Source: Kribbella sp. ALI-6-A (lineage in GTDB: Bacteria > Actinomycetota > Actinomycetes > Propionibacteriales > Kribbellaceae). Taken from it: a DNA stretch of 64,000 bases. Under the pieces are notes generated by a model. It was not told where the DNA came from and ran no database searches. It saw only the letters and a list, made by a program, of their open reading frames with translations. This document shows positions 15,768 through 24,289 of the stretch, piece after piece (position 1 is the first letter of the stretch; every line of letters begins with the position of its first letter). The translations under genes and the position numbers were made by a program. The stretch lies in the NCBI RefSeq assembly GCF_001984195.1, contig NZ_MTQN01000012.1:1860001-1924000 (forward strand), given 5' to 3'.

Positions 15768-17054
15768 TCAGTTGAACAGGTCGATGACGGGTCGCACCGA
15801 GCGCACCGCCAGGTAGATGGTGAGCAGCCAGGCGGCGGCACCGATGCCGAGCAGCCAGGCCGGGTACTTGTACCCGTTCAGCAGGTCCTTGCGCCGCCAT
15901 GCCACCCAGAGAATCACACCGATCCCGACCGGCAGCAGCAGACCGTTGAACGCCCCGGCGAACACCAGCAGCGTGGCCGGCGGCGTACCGATCGACACGT
16001 AGATGATCGTGGTGACGGCGATGAAGCCGACCACCAGCGCGGTGCGCAGCCGCTCGCTGGTCTTCGTCCGCGAGGTGATGAACGAGACCGTCGTGTACGA
16101 CGCGCCGATCACGCTGGTGATCGCCGCGGCCCACAGCACGATGCCGAAGACCCGCAGCCCGACCTCGCCGGCGGCGTGCTGGAACGCCGACGCGGCCTGG
16201 CTCTTCGGGTCCAGCGCCGCCCCGCCGGCGACGACTCCGAGGATCGCCAGGAACAGCACGATCCGCATGATCCCGGTGATCAGGATGCCGGTCACCGAGC
16301 CGCGGGTGATGTCGCGGACGTGCTCCGGGCCGCTCACCCCGGAGTCGAGCAGGCGGTGCGCACCGGCGTACACGATGTAGCCGCCGATCGTGCCGCCGAT
16401 CAAGGTGGTGATGGCCAGGAAGTCCACCTGCTCGGGCAGCACCACGTTCTTCAGCGCCTGCCCGACCGGTGGGCCGGAGGTGATCGCGATGTAGGTGGTC
16501 AGCACGATCATCAGCGCGCCGAGCACGAACACGATCCGGTCCATCGCCAGCCCGGCGCGCTTGGACAAGAAGATGCCGATGGCAACGAGTGCGGAGAGCA
16601 CGCCGCCCAGCTTCGGGTCCAGCCCGAACATCGCGTCGGTGCCCAGGCCGGAGCCGGAGACGTTGCCGATGTTGAAGACCAGACCGCCGGCGAACAGCAG
16701 CGCGGCCATCGCCCAGCCGAGACCGGGAGCGACCAGGTTGCCCAGCTCCTGGGCGCGCCGGCCGGACACGCCGATCACCCGCCAGACGTTCAGCTGCAGG
16801 GCGATGTCGACCAGGATCGACGCGGCGATGGCGAAGGCGAACGCGGCCCCGAGCTGGACCGTGAACGTCGTGGTCTGGGTGATGAAGCCCGGTCCGATGG
16901 CCGAGGTGGCCATCAGGAACATCGCGCCGATCAACGTGGACCGGGTGCTGGCCTTCATCGAGCCGGTGGCCTCGGAGGTGGGACGGCCGGTACGGCGTAC
17001 CGGGCGCTGCGAGCCGGGCTTGGTCGGGGGTTTGGACGGCGGCGGGTTGGCCAT
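15768..17054 (-). CDS. NRAMP-superfamily permease lacking canonical metal-site motifs
   Basis: This 428-residue inner-membrane protein has about 11 hydrophobic helices starting near residue 40, after a Pro/Lys/Arg-rich cytoplasmic N-terminus. It starts at ATG 17054 with AGGAGAG. The first helix reads AIGPGFITQ where true Mn/Fe NRAMP proteins have DPGN, and the sixth-helix region reads VYAGAHRLL where they have MPH. The metal-binding residues are therefore absent. Sitting inside a pyroglutamate operon, it is more likely to carry 5-oxoproline, an amino acid or a non-transition-metal ion. This substrate idea is inference. Confidence 0.8.
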   Translation of the reverse strand: MANPPPSKPPTKPGSQRPVRRTGRPTSEATGSMKASTRSTLIGAMFLMATSAIGPGFITQTTTFTVQLGAAFAFAIAASILVDIALQLNVWRVIGVSGRRAQELGNLVAPGLGWAMAALLFAGGLVFNIGNVSGSGLGTDAMFGLDPKLGGVLSALVAIGIFLSKRAGLAMDRIVFVLGALMIVLTTYIAITSGPPVGQALKNVVLPEQVDFLAITTLIGGTIGGYIVYAGAHRLLDSGVSGPEHVRDITRGSVTGILITGIMRIVLFLAILGVVAGGAALDPKSQAASAFQHAAGEVGLRVFGIVLWAAAITSVIGASYTTVSFITSRTKTSERLRTALVVGFIAVTTIIYVSIGTPPATLLVFAGAFNGLLLPVGIGVILWVAWRRKDLLNGYKYPAWLLGIGAAAWLLTIYLAVRSVRPVIDLFN

Positions 17055-17101
17055 GGTGCTCTCCTGAACTCAGCAGGCGGGGTGTGAAGGGGACCGCGGC
17101 G

Positions 17102-18442
17102 TCAGCGCCGGACGGCCTTGCCGGCGGCCTCGACGAGGGCGACGGTCTGATCCACGACAGCCTTGCGGTCGGCCTCGAACGCGGGGCTGGTCAGTGCGCT
17201 CGCATCGGTGGGGTACTCCAGGGCCGAGATGTGCAGGTGCCCACCCGGCAGTGCCCGGTGCCCGGTGCCCAGCCGCAGCCGGTTGGTCCGGTACATCGAC
17301 TCGTTCGACAGGTAGTTGCCGCCCGGAGCGCTGGCCGCCCGCGAACCCGGCGACGGGTCCGGCGCGGTGCGCAGCGCGGTCGGGTCGGGGAAGGTGCCGG
17401 CCGGCCACTCGGTGATGCCCGGGTTGAGCTTGACCGGCCACGGGCCGGTGCCGGCGTCGATCATCGCCTGGTACGGCAGGGTGGTGTGGATGAACTGCGG
17501 CGACGGTTGCGGCTGCGGCCAGAGCGCGGCGGCCGAGATCGGGCCCCAGTTGATCGACCGGTTGTTGTCCGGCGAACCGCCGCGGAAGCCGCCCGCCCAC
17601 TTCTCGATGTTCATCTGGCCGCGGCCGGTCTGGCTGATCGTCATCAGCGCGTCGATCGCGCCCTGGTGGCGCGGGTCCTTGCGGTTCACCAGCCACGGGC
17701 CGAAGGCGTCCTCGACGATGCCCTGGTCGAAGTCGGTCCAGTTCACCGGGAAGATCACCGCCTGCACGGTGACCGCGCCGTGCTTGGTCTTCACCGTGCG
17801 GCCGTCGAGCTGCAGCGCGGAAGCACCGGACGGGTTGGAGTTCCGCAGGCTGGCGTCGAGGCTGTAGGTGTCGAACCCGCTGACCAGCAGCTTGGTGCTG
17901 TTCTTCGGGAACGCCACCTGGTCGATGCCGCGGGAGGCGTAGTTGAACTGCCGCAGGATCGCCTGGCGCTGCAGGCTGGTGAGCGGGAACGGCGCCTGCC
18001 ACTCGCGAACCGCCCGGCTCATCGACGTGCGGGCCCAGTAGAGCGGGCGGTCGTCGTACCGGTCGATGGTGCCGGAGGTGAGCCGGCCCTGCGCGCGGTC
18101 GACGGCGGTCTTCCACAGCGCCGCGCCGGCGGCCTTGATCGCCGCGCCGGCCTGGCCGACGCTCGTGTAGCCGCAGAGCTTGGCGGCGAAGTCGTCGACG
18201 AGGCCTTCGAAGCCGGCGGCCTCGACGAAGTCACGGGCGGCCGGGGTGGTCCGGCCGGGCAGGCTGAGGGTGGTGCGCTGCTCCTCGACGGTCAGCACCG
18301 TGCCGGGTGCGACGCAGGCCGAGGAGGCCTTCGGTGGTGGGGTTTGCGCGGTCGTGGTGCTTCCTCCGGTGGCGGCCAGAGCGGCCACGGTCGCGACGTT
18401 CAGGGCGACCAGGGCGGCGGGGAAGAGCTTCGTGCGGATCAT
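17102..18442 (-). CDS. Exported pyroglutamyl-peptidase I-like protein with Ser in place of catalytic Cys
   Basis: This 446-residue protein starts at ATG 18442 (GGAG upstream). Residues 4-27 are a signal peptide or anchor, and about 180-410 resemble peptidase family C15: VSGFDTY, NSNPSG, FPVNW, a Glu in MNIEKW (Glu280), the region GGNYLSNESMY and HLHISAL (His404). In C15 enzymes the segment matching YLSNE carries the nucleophile Cys (FVCNH); here it is Ser379. The family cleaves N-terminal pyroglutamate from peptides. First in the operon with permease and 5-oxoprolinase genes, it would supply 5-oxoproline outside the cell. Activity with Ser is uncertain. Confidence 0.72.
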   Translation of the reverse strand: MIRTKLFPAALVALNVATVAALAATGGSTTTAQTPPPKASSACVAPGTVLTVEEQRTTLSLPGRTTPAARDFVEAAGFEGLVDDFAAKLCGYTSVGQAGAAIKAAGAALWKTAVDRAQGRLTSGTIDRYDDRPLYWARTSMSRAVREWQAPFPLTSLQRQAILRQFNYASRGIDQVAFPKNSTKLLVSGFDTYSLDASLRNSNPSGASALQLDGRTVKTKHGAVTVQAVIFPVNWTDFDQGIVEDAFGPWLVNRKDPRHQGAIDALMTISQTGRGQMNIEKWAGGFRGGSPDNNRSINWGPISAAALWPQPQPSPQFIHTTLPYQAMIDAGTGPWPVKLNPGITEWPAGTFPDPTALRTAPDPSPGSRAASAPGGNYLSNESMYRTNRLRLGTGHRALPGGHLHISALEYPTDASALTSPAFEADRKAVVDQTVALVEAAGKAVRR

Positions 18443-18515
18443 CGCAGGCTCCAAGGGATTCGGTGGACGCATTCTGTGGGCGGTCGATCGCGTCTCGTGA
18501 TTCCCGAGGGTAGAT

Positions 18516-18528
18516 ATTGTTCAACAAT
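18516..18528. promoter_or_regulatory. GntR operator candidate
   Basis: ATTGTT-C-AACAAT is a perfect 13-base palindrome in the divergent region between gntR and the pyroglutamate operon, and GTTCAAC recurs at 18543-18549. TTGTnnnACAA-like palindromes are typical of FadR-subfamily GntR proteins. It probably controls both divergent operons. Confidence 0.65.
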
Positions 18529-18572
18529 CCTGCAAGACTCTCGTTCAACGCGGTTTCGCTTCCTGTCCCGGA

Positions 18573-19322
18573 GTGGGTGATGATGCGAGGGTGTCCAGCT
18601 CGAGCGAGATCCGACCGCCGGCCGACCCCGGGACCGACACGTCCTGGCTGCGGGCCGTCGCGGTCGACGCGGCCCTCTTCGACCGGAGCAGCTCGGCCGA
18701 GCGGGTCGCCGACGTCCTTCGCCGCCGGATCACCGAAGGCGATCTGCGGCCCGGGACGCAGCTGTCCGAGGAGCTGCTCAAGGAAGCTCTCCAGGTCAGC
18801 CGGAACACGCTGCGCGAGGCCTTCCGGCTGCTCACCCACGAAGGGCTGCTGGTGCACCGGATGCATCGCGGCGTCTTCGTTCCCGATCTCACCGAGGCCG
18901 ACCTGGTCGACCTCTACCGGCTCCGCCGGGTGCTGGAGTGCGATGTCGTCCGGTCGCTGGTGGACCTCCCCGCGGACCGGCTCGAAGCCCTCCGCGAGGA
19001 CGTCGCCGCGAGCGAAGCCGCCGCGCAGGCCGGTGACTGGGTGGCCGTCGGTACGGCGAACATGCGCTTCCACCGGCATCTGGTCGGCCTGGCCGGCAGC
19101 AGCCGGATGGACGAGATCACCGGCCGCCTGCTCGCCGAACTGCGCCTGCTCTTCCACGTCATCGCGACCCCGCAGGCGCTGCACGAGCCGTACATCGCGC
19201 GCAACCGTTCCCTGCTCGAGCTGCTCGAAGCCGGCCAGTACCAGCAGGCCGCGGACGAGCTGCACCACTACATGCTCGACTCCGAAGCGGCGCTGCTCGC
19301 CGCGTTCCGCGCCCGCCCTTGA
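18573..19322 (+). CDS. GntR-family regulator, FadR/FCD subfamily
   Basis: This 249-residue regulator has an N-terminal winged helix (about residues 30-95, with RVADVLRRRITEGDLRPGTQLSEE and SRNTLREAFRLL) and an all-helical FCD effector domain (about 105-235) with His/Asp metal-ligand positions. Start is GTG 18573 or GTG 18591; neither has a clear ribosome binding site. Its operator candidate lies just upstream, and it heads a rightward operon with an LLM enzyme, a DUF1445 protein and an aminopeptidase P. FCD ligands are often carboxylic acids, so pyroglutamate or a related acid is a reasonable guess. Confidence 0.9.
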   Translation: MGDDARVSSSSEIRPPADPGTDTSWLRAVAVDAALFDRSSSAERVADVLRRRITEGDLRPGTQLSEELLKEALQVSRNTLREAFRLLTHEGLLVHRMHRGVFVPDLTEADLVDLYRLRRVLECDVVRSLVDLPADRLEALREDVAASEAAAQAGDWVAVGTANMRFHRHLVGLAGSSRMDEITGRLLAELRLLFHVIATPQALHEPYIARNRSLLELLEAGQYQQAADELHHYMLDSEAALLAAFRARP

Positions 19323-19349
19323 GCTGACCGGGCCTGCGGGAGGTCACCG

Positions 19350-20336
19350 ATGAGCCCGTTGCGCGTCGACCTCCGAGTTCCGGTCGGACGGCCCATTCCG
19401 GAGCTGGCCGAGTTCGCCGTCCAGGCCGAGGCGGCCGGGCTCGACGGGATCGGCGTACCGGACCATCACCACACCGGGCGCGACGCGTACGTCGTACTGG
19501 CGGCGATGGCGTCCCGGACCCGGCACCTGTCGCTCTACCCGGCGACCTCGAACGTGGTCACCCGGCATCCGCTGGTCTCGGCCGCACTGGCGAACTCGCT
19601 CGACGAGCTGGCGCCCGGCCGCGCGATGATCACCGTCGCGCCCGGCTTCCTCTCGGTGGAGAAGGCCGGTGAGCCGAAAGCCCGCCGCGACCGGCTGCGC
19701 GAGATCGTGCTGGCCCTGCGAGGGCTGCTCGGCGACGGCAAGGCGACGCTCGACGGCCACGATCTCGAGCTGTTCCACCGGCCGGAGACCGGTTCGCGGG
19801 TGATCGTGCTGGCCGGCGAGGTCGCCGACGGCGTGATGATGCTGGTCGGGCTGGACCCGGCCGGAGTCGAGGCCGCCCGTCGGCACGTCCGGATCGGCGC
19901 GGAGCGGGCGGGTCGTGACCCGGCCTCGATCGAGGAGATCCTGATCGTGCCGTTCGGTCTGGGGGACCAGGTGACCGTCCGGGCCTGGCCACGCGGGTGG
20001 TTCCGGGAGGGGCAGCCGTGGCTGCGCTACCCGAGCGCGTCCAACCTGACCTGGCTGCGGCACGCCGGACTCGACGTACCCGATGGTCCGCATGACGATC
20101 TCGACGACGAGCTGACCGACCGGATTCTCGATGCCTACGGGCTGTTCGGGACCGCCGAGCAGTGCGCCGACCGGCTGATCCGGGCGCACGACGAACTCGG
20201 CACGCGCCGGGTGTTCCTGTTCCCGGCGCACAGCTGGGCCACGACGTACGACCTGCCGCGGGCCGAGGTGGAGGCGTTCGGCACCACCATCGGGCCCGCA
20301 CTGCGTGCCGCCGGACTGTCCGCCGCCCGGACCTGA
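19350..20336 (+). CDS. LLM-class flavin/F420-dependent oxidoreductase
   Basis: This 328-residue TIM-barrel enzyme of the bacterial luciferase superfamily starts at ATG 19350 after GGGAGG. Family features include the N-terminal barrel strand with LDGIGVPDHHHTGRDAYV, the ARRHVRIGAERAGRDP helix and a C-terminal GTAEQCADRLI segment. In actinobacteria such proteins use F420 or FMN on varied substrates. It is 27 bases behind gntR, in an operon concerned with pyroglutamate or imino-acid peptides. The reaction is unknown. Confidence 0.85.
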   Translation: MSPLRVDLRVPVGRPIPELAEFAVQAEAAGLDGIGVPDHHHTGRDAYVVLAAMASRTRHLSLYPATSNVVTRHPLVSAALANSLDELAPGRAMITVAPGFLSVEKAGEPKARRDRLREIVLALRGLLGDGKATLDGHDLELFHRPETGSRVIVLAGEVADGVMMLVGLDPAGVEAARRHVRIGAERAGRDPASIEEILIVPFGLGDQVTVRAWPRGWFREGQPWLRYPSASNLTWLRHAGLDVPDGPHDDLDDELTDRILDAYGLFGTAEQCADRLIRAHDELGTRRVFLFPAHSWATTYDLPRAEVEAFGTTIGPALRAAGLSAART

Positions 20337-20352
20337 CTGTGAGGAGCCATCG

Positions 20353-21135
20353 ATGACCACGGACGCCACCACTCCGGCCGGAGCCCGCGCCCTGTACCGC
20401 GACGGGCTGATCGCACCGACCACCGGCCACGCGCCCGGCTTCACCCAGGCGAACCTGGTGATCCTGCCGCGCGACTGGGCCTACGACATGCTGCTGTTCG
20501 GCCAGCGCAACCCGCAGCCGGTGCCGCTGCTCGACGTCACCGACGCGGGATCGTTCCGTACGACGCTCGCCCCCGACGCGGACCTGCGCACCGACCTTCC
20601 GCAGTACCGGGTCTGGCGCGACGGCGAGCTGGTCGACGAGCCGAGCGAGATCACCGGGCTGTGGCGCGACGACCTGGTCAGCTTCCTGATCGGGTGCAGC
20701 TTCAGCTTCGAGACCGCCCTGCTCGATGCCGGCGTCCCGGTGCGCAACATCGAGCAGGGCCGGAACGTGTCGATGTATCGGACGTCGGTCGACTGCCGTC
20801 CGGCCGGTCGGCTGTCCGGCCCGCTGGTGGTGTCGATGCGACCGATCCCGGCCGGGCTGGTGGCCACCGCGGTCCAGGTCACCGGACGGATGCCGCAGGT
20901 CCATGGAGCACCCGTGCACGTCGGCGAACCGGCCGCGCTGGGCGTGCGCGACCTCGCCGTACCGGACTTCGGGGAAGCGGTGGACAGCGAACCGGGCGAC
21001 GTACCGGTTTTTTGGGCTTGCGGAGTGACGCCCCAAGCTGCGTTGATGGCTTCACGGCCCCCGTTCGCGATCACCCATGCCCCCGGGCACATGTTCGTGA
21101 CCGACGTGCCGGACGACGTGTACCGACAGCCTTAG
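20353..21135 (+). CDS. DUF1445 putative hydro-lyase (D-glutamate cyclase N-domain family)
   Basis: This 260-residue protein starts at ATG 20353 after GAGGAG. It shows the family features: the N-terminal TGHAPGFTQANLVILPRDWAYD, the central GCSFSFETALLDAG with RNIEQGRNVSMYRT, and the terminal FWACGVTPQAALM and ITHAPGHMFVTD. Bacterial members are named hydro-lyases without proof. The mammalian mitochondrial D-glutamate cyclase, which makes 5-oxo-D-proline, contains a related domain. Placement beside 5-oxoprolinase genes therefore suggests a pyroglutamate-linked reaction, but this is inference. Confidence 0.85.
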   Translation: MTTDATTPAGARALYRDGLIAPTTGHAPGFTQANLVILPRDWAYDMLLFGQRNPQPVPLLDVTDAGSFRTTLAPDADLRTDLPQYRVWRDGELVDEPSEITGLWRDDLVSFLIGCSFSFETALLDAGVPVRNIEQGRNVSMYRTSVDCRPAGRLSGPLVVSMRPIPAGLVATAVQVTGRMPQVHGAPVHVGEPAALGVRDLAVPDFGEAVDSEPGDVPVFWACGVTPQAALMASRPPFAITHAPGHMFVTDVPDDVYRQP

Positions 21136-21146
21136 GGGAGCAGGGC

Positions 21147-22568
21147 ATGACTGAAGACCGGACCGAAGAGCAGCGCAAGTCCTACCGGCCGATCGACGCG
21201 AAGGGGTTCCGCGACGAGATCGGGCGCAACTGGGGACCGGTCGACCGGTCGGTGGTGCTGCCCGAGGGGCTGGCCGAGGCGGCCGCCGAGCACCGGCGCC
21301 GGCTCAGTACGGCGCTGCCGGGACGGCGGATCGCGCTCGGGGCCGGGCGCGCGCCGGTCCGGTCGAACGACACCGACTACCGGTTCCGGGCCGACAGCGA
21401 CTTCGTCTGGCTGACCGGCTGCCAGGCCGAGGGCGCGGTGCTGGTGATCTCGGCGGACGGCGACGCGACGCTGTACCTGCGCGAGACGGCCGGGCCGGAC
21501 GAGCCGGACTACTTCGCGAACGCCCGGGACGGCGAGCTGTGGATCGGGCCGGTGCCGGGGCTGAAGGACTGGTCGGAGGCGTTGCAGATCGCCTGCCGCC
21601 CGATCGAGGAACTGCCCACGGCGCTGCGCGGCGCCGTACCGTACATGCTGTCGGTGCCCGGCGTGGAGCCGATGCTGGACGCGCTGGTGCGGACCTCGCG
21701 GGCCGACGGCGACATCCTGCGCCAGTCGATCTCCGAGCTGCGCCGGATCAAGGACGACTGGGAGCTCGACCAGCTGCGCGAGGCGGTCGAGGCGAGCGTG
21801 CAGGGCTTCGCCGACGTCGCCCGGGAGCTGCCCGAGGCGATCCGCGGCGGTGGCGAGCGCTGGCTCGAGGGCACCTTCGACCGGCGCGCCCGGACCGCGG
21901 GCAACGGCGTCGGCTACGCGTCGATCGTTGCTGCTGGCAACCACGCGCCGGTGCTGCACTGGGTCCGCAACGACGGCGCGGTGCGCGAGGGCGACGTGAT
22001 CCTGCTGGACGCCGGGGTCGAGACCCGGACGCTCTACACCGCCGACGTGACCCGGACGTTCCCGGCGACCGGTGAGTTCACCGCCGCGCAACGTCAGGTG
22101 TACGACCTGGTGCACAAGGCGCAGGTGGCCGCGCTCGCGGCGGTCACGCCGGGTGCGCCGTACCGGGCCTTCCAGTACGAGGCGATGCGGGTGCTGGTCG
22201 AGGGGCTGCGCGACTGGGGCATCGTCGACGTCTCGCTGGACGAGGCGCTCGGGCCGGACGGCCAGCAGCACCGCCGGTACGTCGTGTGCGGGCTCGGCCA
22301 CTTCATCGGCCTGGACGTGCACGACTGCGACGCGGCCCGCCCGGAGACCTACTTCGCCGCCGACCTCGAGGTGGGCATGGCGCTGGCGGTCGAGCCCGGC
22401 CTCTACTTCCACCCCCACGACGAGACCGTGCCGCCGGAACTGCGCGGCATCGGCATCCGGATCGAGGACAACGTCGTGGTGCACGCCGACCGCCTGGAGA
22501 TCCTCACCGAGCCGCTGCCGATCACCGCCGACGGCCTGGAGCAGTGGGTCAAGGCCCAGCAGCCCTGA
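21147..22568 (+). CDS. pepP: Aminopeptidase P family (Xaa-Pro aminopeptidase)
   Basis: This 473-residue cytosolic metallopeptidase starts at ATG 21147 (GGGGAG upstream). The N-terminal domain (about 50-190) matches aminopeptidase P, and the C-terminal pita-bread domain carries the five metal ligands in order: Asp in LLDAGVE, Asp in TADVTRTF, His in GLGHFIGLDVHD, Glu in VEPGLYF, Glu in RIEDNVVV. It removes an N-terminal residue preceding proline. Coming last in the GntR operon, it fits degradation of proline-rich peptides alongside hydroxyproline and pyroglutamate use. Confidence 0.93.
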   Translation: MTEDRTEEQRKSYRPIDAKGFRDEIGRNWGPVDRSVVLPEGLAEAAAEHRRRLSTALPGRRIALGAGRAPVRSNDTDYRFRADSDFVWLTGCQAEGAVLVISADGDATLYLRETAGPDEPDYFANARDGELWIGPVPGLKDWSEALQIACRPIEELPTALRGAVPYMLSVPGVEPMLDALVRTSRADGDILRQSISELRRIKDDWELDQLREAVEASVQGFADVARELPEAIRGGGERWLEGTFDRRARTAGNGVGYASIVAAGNHAPVLHWVRNDGAVREGDVILLDAGVETRTLYTADVTRTFPATGEFTAAQRQVYDLVHKAQVAALAAVTPGAPYRAFQYEAMRVLVEGLRDWGIVDVSLDEALGPDGQQHRRYVVCGLGHFIGLDVHDCDAARPETYFAADLEVGMALAVEPGLYFHPHDETVPPELRGIGIRIEDNVVVHADRLEILTEPLPITADGLEQWVKAQQP

Positions 22569-22761
22569 GTCGTCGGACGGTCACGGAAAATAATCTGGTC
22601 ACAGGTAGTAACACTCGGCCGGTCGGCACCGATGTAAGGAGCGGGGGAGGGTCGCTTTCGGCTCGGCGCGTGGCAGTGGGGGGCCGCGGCCACGCGCCGG
22701 CCGGACGGCCCCGCCTTGGGCCCGGGGGGACCCAGGGGGTGGGAAGTACAGGGGAATGGCG

Positions 22762-22980
22762 ATGAATCTTCGGGTGCGAGTGGTGCGGTGCGGCTGCACC
22801 GGGGGGCGGCACTGGTTCGCCGACATCGACGACGCGGACGACCCGCAGCCCGACGATCCGTTCTGGTACGTCGACGGTTGCCTCAGCCAGTCCCAGGCTC
22901 TGGAGACGGCGTGCGAGCAGTTGCTGGCGCTGTCCGGGCGGGCCCATCAGGGCGACGAGCTGGCCCGCGTGCTGGATTGA
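22762..22980 (+). CDS. Small hypothetical protein
   Basis: This 72-residue acidic protein starts at ATG 22762, six bases after AGGGGA; an ATG two codons earlier is too close to that site. It has a CGCTGGRHW motif near the N-terminus and a second cysteine in YVDGCLS, and ends in a helical segment (ALETACEQLLALS). Three N-terminal/central cysteines and one His could bind a metal. No family is recognised. It is monocistronic with a strong terminator right behind it. Confidence 0.65.
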   Translation: MNLRVRVVRCGCTGGRHWFADIDDADDPQPDDPFWYVDGCLSQSQALETACEQLLALSGRAHQGDELARVLD

Positions 22981-22987
22981 CGAACCA

Positions 22988-23017
22988 AAGCCCCCAACCG
23001 TGCGCGGGTGGGGGCTT
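22988..23017. terminator. Strong hairpin terminator between convergent genes
   Basis: AAGCCCCCAACC and GGGTGGGGGCTT form a 12-bp stem with one G-T pair and a GTGCGC loop. It separates the small hypothetical gene from the convergent S1 protease gene. Confidence 0.85.
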
Positions 23018-23032
23018 CGGCTATGTAGCGGG

Positions 23033-24289
23033 TCAGCCGCGGGTCAGCGTGACGCCGTAGTAGTTCGCGGCGTCCACGACCGGCTGGTAGAACGAGTACG
23101 AGCCGGTGGCGTTGCCGCCCTGGTTGAAGCCGCAGTCGTGCCCGTCGTTCGGGCCGCCGGACGTCATGCCCTGGGCGGTCGTGCCGGAGATGTAGGCGCC
23201 GCCGGAATCGCCGCCCTCGGTGCAGACCGTCGAGCGGGCCAGGCCGCTGGTGCTGGTGATGCTGCCGCCCGCACCGCCGTAGTTGACGGTCAGGTTGTAC
23301 TGCTGGATCGTGCCGCAGGTCCAGCCGGTGGTGTTGCCGGCCTTGCAGATCGTCGAGCCGACCGGCGCCTTCGACGAGCCGGTGACCCGGGTGGTCTGGC
23401 CGTTGCGGTTGTCGATGTAGCCGCGACCGACGTCCTCGGCGTCGATGTCCATCAAGCCCATGTCGACGCTCGGCGAACCGGTACGGAACCGGCTGGCGAC
23501 GCCCTTGCCGAGGTGGACCCCGGAGCGGTTCAGCACGTCGGGATTGCCCTCGACGCAGTGCCCGGCGCTGAGCATCACGTTGTTGCCGTTGCTCGTGGTA
23601 CCCGAGTAGCCGAGCGAGCAGTTCGAGCCCGGCACCAGGTCCATGATCTGGCCGCCGATCACGTCGGCGGTCATCGTCAGCGTGGTGGTGTTGGTCGACA
23701 CGTCGACGCCCGGGATCGCCTTCAGTTGCTTGACCAGGGCAACGGTCTTCGCGGACTGCCGGCCCGGCTGCAGCACAACCTGCACGCGGTCGGTCGGCAG
23801 GTCGGCGCCGATCGTCTGGACCTGGGTCGAGCCGGACTTGTCGGCCAGCGCCTCGACCTTGGTCTGCAGTGCGGCCAGCGCCTTCTCGCCGCGCGCCACG
23901 GTGCGCGGCGTCAGGCCGTTGGCCTTGGCAACCTCAGCGGCCTGGGCGGTGTGCACGTTCACGACGAGCCGGCGGGCGGAGTCGAAGAACGCGCCGTCCA
24001 GACCGGGCTCGGCGGTGGCGACGCGGGACGCCTTGGCCAGCTGGGCCTGCACTGCTTCCAGCGTGTCGGCCTTGCTGTGCTCGGCGTCCAGCCGCAGCTT
24101 GGCCTCCGACGCGGAGACTCCCCAGCTCTTGCCGAGGACGTCGTACACGCCGTCGATCGGGGCGGGAGCCGGCGCGCTGCTCGCGGACTGGATCGGCACC
24201 AGGGCGGCGGCGCCGAGCCCGAGCGCCAGCGCTGCTCCGGCCAGGGTCTTGCGGAACTGTCGGGGACGGGGCGGGGAAACAAAGGACAT
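23033..24289 (-). CDS. Secreted S1-family serine protease with N-terminal prodomain (streptogrisin/alpha-lytic type)
   Basis: This 418-residue preproenzyme starts at ATG 24289; the open frame upstream is not convincing coding sequence. A signal peptide covers residues about 13-39, and a pro-region about 45-215 (alpha-lytic protease prodomain-like) acts as a folding chaperone. The mature chymotrypsin-fold domain is about 216-418. The triad is His244 (SAGHC), Asp276 (SVDMGL) and Ser362 (GGDSGGA), and cysteine pairs C224/C245 and others fit this family. No trypsin-type Asp precedes the serine motif, so specificity is chymotrypsin- or elastase-like. It probably feeds peptides to the nearby peptidases. 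Confidence 0.92.
   Translation of the reverse strand: MSFVSPPRPRQFRKTLAGAALALGLGAAALVPIQSASSAPAPAPIDGVYDVLGKSWGVSASEAKLRLDAEHSKADTLEAVQAQLAKASRVATAEPGLDGAFFDSARRLVVNVHTAQAAEVAKANGLTPRTVARGEKALAALQTKVEALADKSGSTQVQTIGADLPTDRVQVVLQPGRQSAKTVALVKQLKAIPGVDVSTNTTTLTMTADVIGGQIMDLVPGSNCSLGYSGTTSNGNNVMLSAGHCVEGNPDVLNRSGVHLGKGVASRFRTGSPSVDMGLMDIDAEDVGRGYIDNRNGQTTRVTGSSKAPVGSTICKAGNTTGWTCGTIQQYNLTVNYGGAGGSITSTSGLARSTVCTEGGDSGGAYISGTTAQGMTSGGPNDGHDCGFNQGGNATGSYSFYQPVVDAANYYGVTLTRG

Noticed and set aside
14958..17087. 709-residue plus-strand open frame over pxpA and the permease
   Set aside because: Gln/Asp/Arg-rich composition with no domain is typical of an antisense shadow. The minus-strand genes are unmistakable.
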